Of a stretch of 40,821 nt of DNA, positions 20,604-30,759 are shown piece after piece. Each line of letters opens with the position of its first letter. The first letter of the stretch is position 1. The position numbers were made by a program, and so were the translations under genes. The DNA is taken from assembly GCA_001931905.2 (NCBI GenBank), contig MSJI02000294.1:1-40821 (forward strand), read 5' to 3'. Source of the DNA: Cladosporium sp. IMV 00045 (taxonomy: Eukaryota > Ascomycota > Dothideomycetes > Cladosporiales > Cladosporiaceae). Below the pieces are notes generated by a model. That model had not been told where the DNA came from. It worked only from the letters and a program-made list of their open reading frames with translations, and did not search any database.

Positions 20604-21964
20604 TCACGTGCGCACCTTTTCGCGATCGTCGAATTCTTCCACCTCCTCCGTGCTTCCACTGCCATCGCTGCTGACCTCATCACGCTCCTCAATCGATTGC
20701 TTCTGTGAGCTTCTCAAATTTGCGCGATGCCCTTGCTGGGCTCTCTGGCCGAAAAAGTCATCGGTCTGCAGGCCTCTCACAGCTTCTGATCTGATGCCGC
20801 GGACGTTCTTCCCGCTCTCCTTCATATTCCTGATGTGCTCTCTGACTGGTACCATGGCAGCATCACGGCAAGCCTCCTTGATCTCCGAACCACTCATACC
20901 TGCACTCGCGCGCACCAGCGCATCCATATCAAAAGCTGGTCTTTGACCGCGGCCGAGAGAGTCGTCTATTTTTGTGTCGGCCAAAGTAATGTTGAAGATC
21001 TGACGCCTTTGGTTGGAGTTTGGAAGGCTGACGGGGAATTTCTTGGGCATGCGCCTCAAGATAGCCTCATCAATATCTTGTATTCTGTTCGTTGCTCCGA
21101 GAATGCAAATGCGCTGTGCGCCACCCTGCTTGGTCGCGCTAGCAAGACCGTCCCAGTGGGTCATGAATTCTGCCTTGACCATGCCCGACGCTTCGTGCTC
21201 GCCACTGCGGCGCTGTCCAAGCACGGCATCAATCTCATCAATGAAGACGATCGAAGGCTGCAGCTTGCGCGCAAGCGAGAAAACAGCGGCGACAAGTTTG
21301 TTGCTGTCTCCGTACCATTTCTCGGTCAAAGTAGAAATGTGCAAGTTGATAAAGCATGCGCCGCTCTCTCTGGCCAGCGCCTTTGCGAGCATGGTCTTGC
21401 CGCATCCAGGAGGTCCATAAAGAAGTACGCCTGAAGGCGCCGAGAGTAATGAAGAGTGTCCAGTGTAGATATGAGGCATGGTCAGAGGGTAAATGACGCT
21501 CTCGGTTAGCTCCTCAATGATTCCGTCCAGTCCTCCAATATCCTCGAAGGTAACGGGGATTTCGTTGGGGCTGACAACTTCCATAGCGATCGTCTGCTCG
21601 TACTGCGAGAGCACGAGTTCTTCGGGTCTTGGCCTTTCCTCAGGAGCCGGTGCTCTTTCATCGCCATCCCATTCGTCATCGTCGTATCCTATATCCCTGT
21701 CCTCGCTGTTGAATATGCTCTGTAGACGGTTGCTGGCTGCCATGCGCTTTTGCTGGGCTTCATCCTTTGCGGCGGCATCAGGATCGAGTCGTGAGAGAAG
21801 TGATCGGGCAAGGTAGTATGCTAACACGGGCTGCACAGGCGTCAGTACCACTGGTCGGTACGCATGATGCATGCGCGCAATGAATGAACAGGTGTTGCTC
21901 TTACAGCAGCGGCAACGAGCATGAGATCTTGCACGATCTGGCCCCATCGGCGGTCAGAGGCCAT
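20604..21964 (-). CDS. MSP1: AAA ATPase Msp1 (mitochondrial outer-membrane dislocase)
   Basis: Exon 1 is 21964-21905 and exon 2 is 21830-20604; the 74-nt intron (GTAAGA...GTGCAG) gives 428 residues. Msp1/ATAD1 pulls mislocalised tail-anchored proteins out of the mitochondrial outer membrane and peroxisomes. The spliced N-terminus (MASDRRWGQIVQDLMLVAAA then PVLAYYLARSLL) forms the single membrane anchor expected for Msp1; the unspliced frame would instead begin with a Cys/His/Arg-rich stretch. An acidic linker (about 65-95) precedes the AAA core. VTFEDIGGLDGIIEEL is at 113-128, Walker A GPPGCGKT at 159-166, Walker B VFIDEID at 215-221, and the sensor/arginine region GATNR then ILRRMPKKF follows. 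The C-terminus has an extra acidic tail of about 50 residues compared with yeast Msp1 (362 residues). Confidence 0.94.
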
Positions 21965-22285
21965 GCTGGCTAAGTATCTGTGCGTGTCAAATCAAAGATA
22001 CAAGGGAACCGCTTGTAGGAAATTACAGGTACACTTGAATAAAAGAACATGCGGTGGAAGTCTTGTAGAGACATGTGATGAGCGACCGAGGATTCGGCGA
22101 TGGGCATTACGCCACAACCTGCAAGGTGTGGCTCAACGGTGAACGGATCATCGTGCAGCGGATCTGATAAAGCGCGACCCAAAAGGGAAACAATTAAAGT
22201 CGCGTGTGGACGCGTTCTTCTCAAGAAGGAAGACACTCACAGACGATACATACCAAGACCACAGAATATTTCACAAACACACAAG
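21965..22285. promoter_or_regulatory. divergent promoter, MSP1 (-) / thymidylate synthase (+)
   Basis: 321 nt shared spacer. It holds the MluI-type box listed separately, close to the thymidylate synthase start. Confidence 0.55.
22210..22215. promoter_or_regulatory. MluI cell-cycle box (ACGCGT), candidate MBF site
   Basis: The exact palindrome ACGCGT lies 71 nt upstream of the thymidylate synthase ATG. In yeasts MBF (Mbp1-Swi6) binds this box and drives S-phase genes, including thymidylate synthase. The presence of the motif is seen; its use here is inference. Confidence 0.6.
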
Positions 22286-23320
22286 ATGTCTCCAGCAGCA
22301 ACAGAGATTGGCCCAGCCAGTGGACCTGAAGTAGACATGAAGCCAACCACCACGACCGCAACAACATCAGAAAATGGCCACTCATCGCCTAGCAAAGACC
22401 ACGAAGAATACCAATATCTGAACCTCATTCGCGACATCCTCCAAAATGGAGAGCACCGCCCCGACCGCACCGGCACAGGAACTCTGGCCATCCCCTTCCC
22501 ACCCCAGCACAAATACGCCCTCTCAAAACCAGACGGCACGCCCGTCTTGCCACTCCTGACCACCAAACGAGTCTTCTTCCGCGCCGTGCTAGCAGAACTC
22601 CTCTGGTTCGTATCCGGCGACACCAGCGCAAAGACCCTACAAGACCAAAACGTCAAGATCTGGGACGGCAACGCCTCGCGGCAGTACCTCGACTCCGTCG
22701 GCCTCTCGCACCGCGAGGAAGGCGACCTCGGCCCCGTCTACGGTTTCCAGTGGCGACACTTCGGTGCCGAGTACCAGGATCGCAACGCAGACTACTCAGG
22801 ACAGGGTGTCGATCAGCTGGCGGAAGTGGTGCGCAAGCTCAAAGAGAACCCTTACGACCGCAGAATCATTCTCAGCGCTTGGAACCCGGCCGATCTCAAG
22901 AAAATGGCCCTCCCTCCTTGCCATATGTTCGCGCAGTTCTACGTCTCCTTCCCGGCTTCGGCGCCTACGCGAGCGGATGGCTCGAAGAAGGGAACGCTGC
23001 ATGCTCTCCTCTACCAGCGCTCATGCGACATGGGTCTGGGTGTACCTTTCAACATCGCTTCGTACGCTTTGCTCACGCACATGCTCGCGAGGACTTGCGA
23101 TCTGGTGCCTGGCAGTTTGACGCACACCATGGGCGATGCGCATGTCTACATGGACCACAGGGAGGCGCTCGAGGAGCAATTACGTCGCGAGCCTAGAGAC
23201 TTCCCGACGCTGGAGCTTGCGCAAGAGCCTGGGTGCAGTATTGATGGCTGGAAGGTGGAGGACTTCAAGGTGGTTGGGTACGAGCCTCACAAGGGCATTG
23301 CTATGAAGATGAGCGTGTGA
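22286..23320 (+). CDS. TMP1: thymidylate synthase
   Basis: Single exon, 344 residues. It converts dUMP plus methylene-tetrahydrofolate to dTMP and dihydrofolate. RPDRTGTGT is at 58-66 (phosphate-binding Arg), [10 protein letters not shown] near 104-113, [14 protein letters not shown] at 147-160, and the active-site loop [13 protein letters not shown] has catalytic C212. [20 protein letters not shown] covers the next conserved block (244-263), and GDAHVYMDH sits at 283-291. A disordered Thr/Ser/Pro N-terminal extension of about 40 residues precedes the enzyme core. I chose the ATG at 22286 because it begins right after a leader, though the frame stays open to 22100. The family is very highly conserved, so this call is safe. 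Confidence 0.97.
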   Translation: MSPAATEIGPASGPEVDMKPTTTTATTSENGHSSPSKDHEEYQYLNLIRDILQNGEHRPDRTGTGTLAIPFPPQHKYALSKPDGTPVLPLLTTKRVFFRAVLAELLWFVSGDTSAKTLQDQNVKIWDGNASRQYLDSVGLSHREEGDLGPVYGFQWRHFGAEYQDRNADYSGQGVDQLAEVVRKLKENPYDRRIILSAWNPADLKKMALPPCHMFAQFYVSFPASAPTRADGSKKGTLHALLYQRSCDMGLGVPFNIASYALLTHMLARTCDLVPGSLTHTMGDAHVYMDHREALEEQLRREPRDFPTLELAQEPGCSIDGWKVEDFKVVGYEPHKGIAMKMSV

Positions 23321-23607
23321 GCTCTGTGCATAATGAAATGCAGGTAGGATAGAGGATTAGAATGGCATGACCACGGATCATGATTGTACATTGCTGTTAT
23401 TGACTGGTGGACTTGGAGTTTTGAGCCCGTCCAAAGTTGCCCTTTCCTTCCACACAGTCTTGTCCAATACTGAACGAGCATTTCAATCATACTTTGTCCC
23501 TAGAAACATGTCCACTAGGCATGTAACTGCTGCATGTGATCGCGTTCCCGTCGTCGGTTCATAGCATCTCTCAATCACTATCCTCCGCGAAGAATGAGGA
23601 CCGCCGT

Positions 23608-24500
23608 TCAAGAAAGTTCTCCAGCGTCCTCGCTACCGCAGGCTTTGCAATACTGCGCCTTCCATGTTTCATAGCAATACCAGCAGGCTGGCCGGCGACA
23701 ATTGCAAAAGGGACACTGGACCTCTATAACAGATTCGGGAAAATGATGACCGCGGAGACATAGGATCTCTTTGTCCATCTGGCGCTTGGTCGTGAGCTCG
23801 AGTAAGTCAAACGCAATGCCAGGAATGCTGCGTAGGCCCAACTGGCCTTCAGGCGTCTTGCGGACTCTCTCGGAGCGAGCAAGGAGTTCGGACACAATCT
23901 GATCCCGGAGCTCCGTAACGTCATCGGTGGTAGAATGATAAATGTAGTGAGCGACACGTAAGAGCTCGTCGTCGGCTTTATATGTGAGCGCTTTTTGAAA
24001 CTTGAATTCGGCAAGTTTACGGAGGCCTGGAATTTGGTACTTGACAGCCAGAGCGAAGGCCTTGGCATTCATCATGAGCATCTTCCCATCCTCATATTTG
24101 TTCTTGTAGAAGTACACGACCATCTGCCTTATGGCTTCTGGGTCATCGCAGGCATCTTGCGGGTCGTCGCAATCAGGGTCTGCTGCTTGAAGCACGATTT
24201 CACCAGTCTTGCCCTCCTGTCTCGAGTCAGTGACTTTCACATATCTGGATGACGGAGGTGCCCACTTTGAAGGCATCGACCTGAAACGCTTTCGCAAAGT
24301 AGTCGGAGTGGACTGCGAGGATGATCTTGTGAACCTTGAAGTGGACAGCACCGCAGATGATGGTAGCATCCGCGAATTCGCTTGAGTCAAGAAAGCTGTC
24401 GTATGATTAGCTTGATTATAATTCTTGTGCTGGGCGACATGGCTTACCTTGACAGACGCGCCTGGGTGTCACGAATCTTAAACACAGTGTTGGAAGGCAT
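23608..24500 (-). CDS. BTB/POZ protein with C-terminal Cys-rich tail (paralogue A)
   Basis: Three exons: 24500-24448, 24395-24266 and 24216-23608, with introns of 52 and 49 nt, give 263 residues. The splice restores a BTB core that matches the neighbour at 25194: LDSSEFADATIICGAVHFKVHK, here marked by D-x-x-x-I-x-C-G and H-K, then HSDYFAKAFQ, then DACDDPEAIRQMVVYFY. After the BTB fold, the MNAKAFALAVKYQIPGLRKLA helix pair is the BACK-like start. The last 50 residues have CLRGHHF and then three CxxC pairs (CPFC, CWYC, CKAC) in about 26 residues, which suggests a small zinc-binding tail. The paralogue lacks this tail. The continuous 260-codon frame starting at 24390 is a false N-terminus that reads through intron 2. 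Confidence 0.83.
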
Positions 24501-25193
24501 GTTGTCTGTGACCTGACGACATCAGGGAGTGTGACGAAGGAGTGGTGTGGGTGGTACGATGTATTACTGATAAGGACAGAGCAGGAGGTTTGAAGAGGCT
24601 CGGCTGACTTTCCTCTCTGCATAAATTATAAGTGAATGCAGAGCTTGAGTGGGTCTTCGGTCTTGTTCAAACTCACATGTTGTGAATCAGTGTAGAAGAA
24701 GAACACGTGACAGGCGCGCTGATAACGTAAAAGTAGTAGCATGTCTGTCAAAATCTTACATTTGCCCCTTTCGTAACAGAACCTCTTGCAGTAAAACCTC
24801 TCCCATGTTCACTTCCAAATGACTAATTGGCAGGCAAAAGGTGCTTGGGAAGAGCTTGACACGGGATTAAGACCGCAACAAGTAGTTTCTTGCGAAACAT
24901 TCTGGCTACATCTGCTTACGGACAGTGCTTCTCAGGGACTTGGAGGACGGCGTGATTGCTAGTGTCTTGATCATGACATTCGATTGCAGAAGATCGACCT
25001 TCCTTTCTTGACCTACAACCCTCGAACTCTGGCCACTGCCTGGAACACCCCATTTCTCACCACTTGTACGTTGAACTAATTTTGCGCCCCTTGGGAGGTA
25101 GACCTCATGGATTTCGTAACTCACCTTGCAACATTTGCGCTTGACGCTTTAATAATCGCTTGTGCGACTCGTAGCTGGAATGTCGATGTCGTC
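24501..25193. other. spacer between tandem BTB paralogues
   Basis: About 690 nt on the minus-strand side between the start of paralogue A and the stop of paralogue B. It holds one weak 72-codon frame (24906-25124) with no recognisable features. Confidence 0.5.
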
Positions 25194-25832
25194 TCATAAC
25201 GCGAGCTCAAGCTCTAGCAAGTCGTAAGCTAGACCTGGGATGCTGCGTAGAAGTGACTGGATTTCCGGCTTCTTACGGAAAAGGCGGATGTTGTCGTGGA
25301 TAGCAGTTGCAACAATTTTGCGGAGGTCGGTGACGTCGTCGGGCGTGGACGTATAGACGATATAAGTAGCGTGCGAGAAGTCATCATGCTTCCAATCCTT
25401 GGCAACTGAAGCCTCGAACTTGCTTGCAGCCAGGTTACGCAGCCCTTGGACCTGATACTTGATGGCCATAGCAAAGGTTTTGGCGTGTTCGACGAGGTGA
25501 ACTTCTGTCTCTGGTGCTCTTGTAGGGTCTTCTTGGCTCTGACTGTTGAGGTAATCAAGGTGGTAGAAGTAATGGATCATCCACTCCACAATCTCTGGAT
25601 CATCGCATGCATCGACGCTGTCTTCGGAGTCAGGCTGGGTTGCTTTGAGCTCAAGTTGGCCCCTTTCACCCTCCTTGAACGTATCGATCTGGAAAGCTTT
25701 TGAGAAGTATTCCGAGTGAGTGCTCAAGAGGAATTTGTGGGCCTTGAACTGGCAAGGACCGCAGACGATGGTACAGTCTGAGAACTGTTCCGAGTCGTGG
25801 AGCATGAGCGGGGACGACTTGTCAGCCTTCAT
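25194..25832 (-). CDS. BTB/POZ protein (paralogue B)
   Basis: Single exon, 212 residues. The BTB core starts at residue 9 with LMLHDSEQFSDCTIVCG, followed by FKAHKFLLSTHSEYFSKAFQ, the same pattern as the gene at 23608-24500. The acidic VDACDDPEIVEWMIHYFY helix and VEHAKTFAMAIKYQVQGLRNLA helix are conserved with it, and the ends match too (SLLRSIPGLAYDLLEL versus SIPGIAFDLLEL). It stops right there, so it lacks the Cys-rich tail. It also lost both introns or never had them. Tandem, same strand: a local gene duplication. The family has no known function that I can name. Confidence 0.83.
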   Translation of the reverse strand: MKADKSSPLMLHDSEQFSDCTIVCGPCQFKAHKFLLSTHSEYFSKAFQIDTFKEGERGQLELKATQPDSEDSVDACDDPEIVEWMIHYFYHLDYLNSQSQEDPTRAPETEVHLVEHAKTFAMAIKYQVQGLRNLAASKFEASVAKDWKHDDFSHATYIVYTSTPDDVTDLRKIVATAIHDNIRLFRKKPEIQSLLRSIPGLAYDLLELELAL

Positions 25833-26828
25833 CCAATGATAAGATTACTTGCATACCTAGCGAAGCCAGACTTCAATGCGCCGAGCTGTTCTCTCAGTGA
25901 GTAGCCCATGTCGACTTGTGACCCACCGGTCCGGCGATTGTAGGATTTTTATGGAGGATCGTTTGTTTGTATGCCTAAGTAGAAGGAGAAGAAGCGGGGA
26001 AAAGAGGTTGGGAGAAGCGATCCGGCTGACTTTCCCTTTCTGAAAATTGCCTTGTTTGCACGTGAATGAGTAGCTGCTGGGTTCCTCAGGTTTGCGTTGC
26101 TTGATGCTCGACTTTGGCGGAGCAACTGGAGGCCTGCTCTGGGAGGTTGAACTGGTCCACAAATCGTGCAGTCGACTGCTGAGACTGCTACATATGCTGT
26201 GGAGGAGTCTTTCCTTTTCTTCCAGTGGTCTAACTTCATGAGGAAGGGTGCGAGGGAGGGTGCTCGGGAGGTCGCGAGGGCGTGCTCACATGGGCCAGGG
26301 TATTTTGATACATACATAAAACTTTGTTCGCATGCTCCACATGGTACTGATCACATTGTAAACAAGGACAACTGCCCTAGATTGAAGATTCGCTCAGGCT
26401 ACTGGTTCGCGGATGTTCGTAGCCAAATGCGAAGGACTCGCAGATCCATGCATGTTGCCAACCCTTTGGTTGCTTCAAACTGTAGTTCAGTGTGCGCAGG
26501 GACCCAACTGGCTTAAATTGAATACACAATATGATGAGATTGAGCATTATGCAGTTCGAAGTCGCATACGATCTCAAACCAGGTAGGTGATAATGAATTG
26601 CCAAGGCTGAAGTCGACGAAGTGAAGTCGACTCGTGGCGTCGTAAGGCGGATAGATCGGCAAGCACAGCCCTATCGGCCTGAGGCAGGCACCCATGAAGA
26701 CTCCCAAGGATGTTGGCGCAGCAGCAGGAGCCAACATAAGGCGCATCCGTTGCGCCCGCGACTCACTATCATGGATCATCGCGACAGCTAGACCTTTGTT
26801 ATCGACGACAAATCGTTCGCCATCGATT
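25833..26828. other. divergent region, BTB paralogue B (-) / AKR1 (+)
   Basis: About 1 kb without a supported gene. Frames on both strands (116 codons or less on plus; part of a longer minus frame at 26513) have no domains. An upstream in-frame ATG for AKR1 exists at 26694. Confidence 0.5.
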
Positions 26829-29223
26829 ATGGCTTCTCGCGACCCTTCTGCGACACCTGACGAGAACCGCCGACGATCCGACAGCGCGACCAACTCTCCG
26901 GGCAAAGATGGCTTGGACAGGGTGGAACTCAGCGATCTGGACTCCAGTCCGCCGCAATTGCCGGTGGAGCAAGATTTGATGCAGTTGGCGAGACTGGGAG
27001 AATTGCGTGGGATACAGAAACTGTTCGACAGTGGGAGGTACAATGCGCGGTCGACTGATGACCAGGGCATCACCGCGTTACATGTATGTAGGACTTGGAT
27101 TTGGTACACGGATCTGAATAGGACACTGATGTATACATGTCATAGTGGGCTGCTATTAATGGCCATCACGCGCTGTGTCACTTTCTCATTCAGTCTGGAG
27201 CCGATGTCAATGCGAAAGGAGGAGATGCTGAGGCTACACCTGTACTTTGGGCCAGCAAAAGGTGCCATCTCCAAGTGATCCAACTACTTCTGGCACATGG
27301 AGCCGATCCTTTGACTCAGGACGATCAAGGTTATAACCTCCTTCACTCAGCGGTCCTTGACGGTAATGTCATGCAGCTTACCCTACTCCTGCACCAACCG
27401 GATATACCTGTGGATGTTCCCGATGTTCAAGGTCACACGAGCTTAATGTGGGCAGCCTACAAAGGCTTCCCTTCGTGCGTCGACCTTTTGCTACGATGGG
27501 GTGCTGACGTACGCGCCGAGGATGACATGGGCTTTACCGCACTGCACTGGGCACTTGTGAAGGGCAGCTACCCTTGCATACAGAAACTCGTCGATTATGG
27601 TAGTGACCGATTCGTTCGAAGCAAGCCTCAGCCTGGAGAGACCGAGGGCGATTCTCCTTCAATGACTGCCGCGAAAATGAAGTCGGAACGACAGTGGCGA
27701 AAGGCTCTCTTCGAATCTGGGTACGATGGCGCCGGTAACACGATTGCTTTCCCAATTCCTTTGGTCAAGGACAAGAAGTGGTTCTACAGCCGACTCTTCT
27801 TTTTTTGGCCTTTCATTCTCGGAGGCTTGCAGCTGCATATGCTTGCATATATGCTTGTGTGGATTTCTGTGCCTCTGGTGCTGATCGTGGGCTACGCACT
27901 CAACCACCTTGTACAAAAACTGTTTCGCTGGGCTCCGACAGACATGAAGTCAATGCATCATACGCCCTTCCTGGCAGGCATCTTCGCCGCTACCTTATTC
28001 TGGGTCGGCGTCAGGTGGGCATTCGCCATTCTCCCAAGTAAGGAAACCCTTCTATTGGCTTCCCTGGATAATGCTAACAATGACTCCACCAGCTACCCTG
28101 TACTCTAACTTCTTTCTCAACATTGCATTTGCGACATTTTACGGCCTGACTGCATATTTCTACTTCATGACCATGACCGCGGACCCAGGCTACATTCCCA
28201 AGAGCAGCAGCCGCGGGCAGACGAAGAAGACGATTGACGACTTGCTCGAGCACAACAGCTTCAACGAAAAACATTTCTGCACGCCTTGTATGATACGGAA
28301 GCCTCTACGAAGCAAGCATTGCAGGCGATGTGGGCGTTGTGTCGCCAGACAGGACCAGTAAGTGAAGATGCTGCGACGAATCGCGTTCAGCAGACACCGC
28401 TAACAGCTCACAGCCATTGTCCATGGGTGGACACTTGTGTCGGTGTCAACAACCACAAGCACTTCCTGCTATACGTCATCAGCCTCATCGTTGGCATTGC
28501 GCTTTTGATCTGGCTCACATTCGCATGTAAGCTTTGCACTTCAAGTGATAATTCCAAGACAGGACTAGAAGCTAACGAATTCCAGACCTGGAGCAACTCC
28601 CAGCACCAGCACAAACCGACCTCCACTGCGAAATCCTCAGCCCCGACCTCTGCGCCCAATGGACCAAAGACCCCCTCACCCTCGTGACCAACGCGTGGGG
28701 CAGCGTCCAACTAACCTGGACCTTCATGCTCGTCTTCGTTCACTTCGTCCAAATCGCCCGCGCCCTGACAACCTACGAAAGCATGCGCGGCAACACCGAC
28801 ATGGGCCCCGTGATGACTGCTGTAGCAACCGGCGCACTGAACAGTGACTCCGCGCAAATCAACTCTTCGGGCGCTGGACCCGACCCCGCGGCACCTCACG
28901 CGCACAAGAAGAAGGAAGGCTGCCTCTCGTCCTGGCAGAAAATGCTCGGTCTCGACGTCTTCTTCAACATCGCTTTCAACGGCTACAATGGCTCTAAGAA
29001 AAAGGAAACGCAGCGCAAGCGAGGCAATCCTTTCACACGGGGCATTTTCCGCAATTGTCAGGATTTCTGGGGCGATGGGCCGGTTTTTGGGCGTAAGGAG
29101 AGTGGGTCTGCGTTGCTTGGGGGTCAGAGGGTGGATTATACTAGTATGTATGAGGTGCCTAGAGGCGGCATGCGGTATCGCGGTGGGTATGAGGAGGTTG
29201 CGGGCGATGAGGCGGAGGTGTAG
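26829..29223 (+). CDS. AKR1: palmitoyltransferase Akr1 (ankyrin repeats + DHHC)
   Basis: Five exons: 26829-27083, 27146-28037, 28093-28357, 28414-28526 and 28586-29223, with introns of 55-62 nt, give 720 residues. Akr1 S-acylates membrane-associated proteins at the Golgi/endosome; in yeast it modifies casein kinases Yck1/2. After an acidic N-terminus, six or so ankyrin repeats run from about 55 to 290 (ITALHWAAINGHHALCHFLI, TPVLWASKRCHLQVIQLLLA, NLLHSAVLDG, SLMWAAYKG, ALHWALVKG). Two membrane segments follow, near 310-350. The Cys-rich domain starts at HFCTPCMIRKP (443-453), and the DHHC active site is D470-H471-H472-C473, with the intron splitting a His codon. Two more membrane segments flank a long C-terminal tail with FNIAFNGYNG. 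An alternative upstream ATG at 26694 would add 45 residues. Confidence 0.95.
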
Positions 29224-29404
29224 GGGTTGTATACTTTTGTACAGGGGTGGGGTTTCATGGTGTATGAGTATTGATGAATATCGAACGTTACAGACATGCA
29301 TGGTGATTCTTCTCCGTGGGAGTAAAACATTATTTTCATACTGTCAGACTCGCTGTTCCATTGATTGTGGCTCTGAGGTATCAAGGAGTCTGTGTAGTCC
29401 CTGA

Positions 29405-30244
29405 TTAGGGTGCGCCCTTCTCGCTCGACGATGCATCCTCAGCGGCATCGATGGAGATGTCCCAGCTCTCCTCGGCACCAGCGAGTGCCTTGCCGCGAGT
29501 AGTGAAGGCCGCACCGCGGCGGTGATATCCCACTCAGGGAGATCGAATTTACATGAGGGCAACATCGCCCACGTTCTCACCACAAACCTTACAAACGCCG
29601 CGCTTCTTCCGGCAGACATGGTGACGGTCGATCTTGAAGGGACCTGTGAGAGGTTTGCACGGAGAGAGAGCGTCGCTCTTGACATCACCGACGAGAGAGG
29701 CGGGGAACACACGAGAATAAACGCACCATTGCAGCATTGCTGGGGAGAGGTAGAGGGGGTTCAACTCATGCCACTGGATGCTGTCCATTGGCTGCAAGAC
29801 AGGGCTGTCCGGGAAATTGAACAGAAAATGGCCGGCAGGGCTACGTTCGTGCAGCGGAGTCGGATATTTCCTGCCAAGGTGCTCGAACTGCTGGTCGGTG
29901 GTCAGAATGCGGTACCAAGCATCTGCGCGATCATCGCGGCCCTCGCAGGTGTCGTCGATGGGAGTGTCGTCTTCGAAGCTCAGGGAGCCGTTGAAGAGTT
30001 TGCCTTCGCCGAAGTCTCCACGCGGGAGGATGGAGTAATTCCAAGTGCAGTGGATGCTCGAGCAGATGCCGACGCCGTAAGTGCGTTCGCCGTAAATTCT
30101 TTGGACGCCGTCGAGTAGCATCGGGTATGGGTCGTCGGGGCAGACGAGGCTGCCGTCATCGTCCAAGGCGACCTTTTTGCAGGCGAGGGCGATTTTGATT
30201 TTCTGGCACAGGCAGAGATATTGGAAGATGGTGTAGATGCACAT
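29405..30244 (-). CDS. orphan Cys-rich protein
   Basis: Exons 30244-29581 and 29532-29405, intron of 48 nt (GTGAGA...CTGAG), give 263 residues. The intron length is a multiple of three and holds two in-frame stops. Without splicing the frame ends at 29549, 14 residues past a CxxxxxxCKVC motif. With splicing the C-terminus reads VGYHRRGAAFTTRGKAL, then a Glu/Ser-rich acidic end. The protein begins with MCIYTIFQYLCLCQKIKIA and has paired Cys throughout, including CxKKRGVCKVC near 215-220, which suggests a small zinc-binding fold. I chose the internal ATG at 30244 because the 38 codons upstream look like leader (no conserved features). No family recognised; it sits between AKR1 (convergent) and the TBC gene. 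Confidence 0.6.
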
Positions 30245-30759
30245 CTTGGAGGTTGAGGTGGCTGCTGAGTTGCGAGCGATGTCAGTAGTCTGGCGATGTT
30301 CTGTATGTAAGACTGAGAGCAGGGTAGAGGAGGCGTTGAAGCGCAAGTCGTTGATCAAGTTTTACAGAGCCGAGGAGTGCCAGTGCCAGATATAGCCTTG
30401 AGGAGACACCTCACTTCACATGTCGCTGTCGTGTTTCATGTTCATGTGCATGTGACATTTCCAAGGATTTGCGTTACATGTGAAGATGCCGCTCACGCAT
30501 GACAAGAAAGATTGCATGTCAAGACTCGATGTCAAGACTCGATTAGGAAGGAGCGGAAGAGAGAAGATGCAAAAAAGCATGTGACACAAGATCGAGTGAT
30601 GCTTCTGAAGACGAGGTGTTGATGAGAGATTGGTTTGTAAACATCGATTAAAGTCGTAGTCTAAACGCCTGCGTACGAGGCGACAACCTATAATAATTCG
30701 TAAGCCCGACCACGTAGAATCTACCGCAAGACTGCAGCAGACCACAATGCACCCATCAT
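30245..30759. other. intergenic region, orphan promoter / TBC gene 3' flank
   Basis: 515 nt without a gene. It carries a tandem 13-bp duplication (ATGTCAAGACTCG twice, 30516-30541). The possible longer 3' part of the TBC gene (see findings) would lie here. Confidence 0.5.
30516..30541. repeat. tandem 13-bp duplication
   Basis: Two perfect copies of ATGTCAAGACTCG in the spacer between the Cys-rich orphan and the TBC gene. Confidence 0.85.

Noticed and set aside
22100..22285. N-terminal extension of thymidylate synthase from an earlier ATG
   Set aside because: It would span the MluI box and the leader; composition is not protein-like and the family does not need it.
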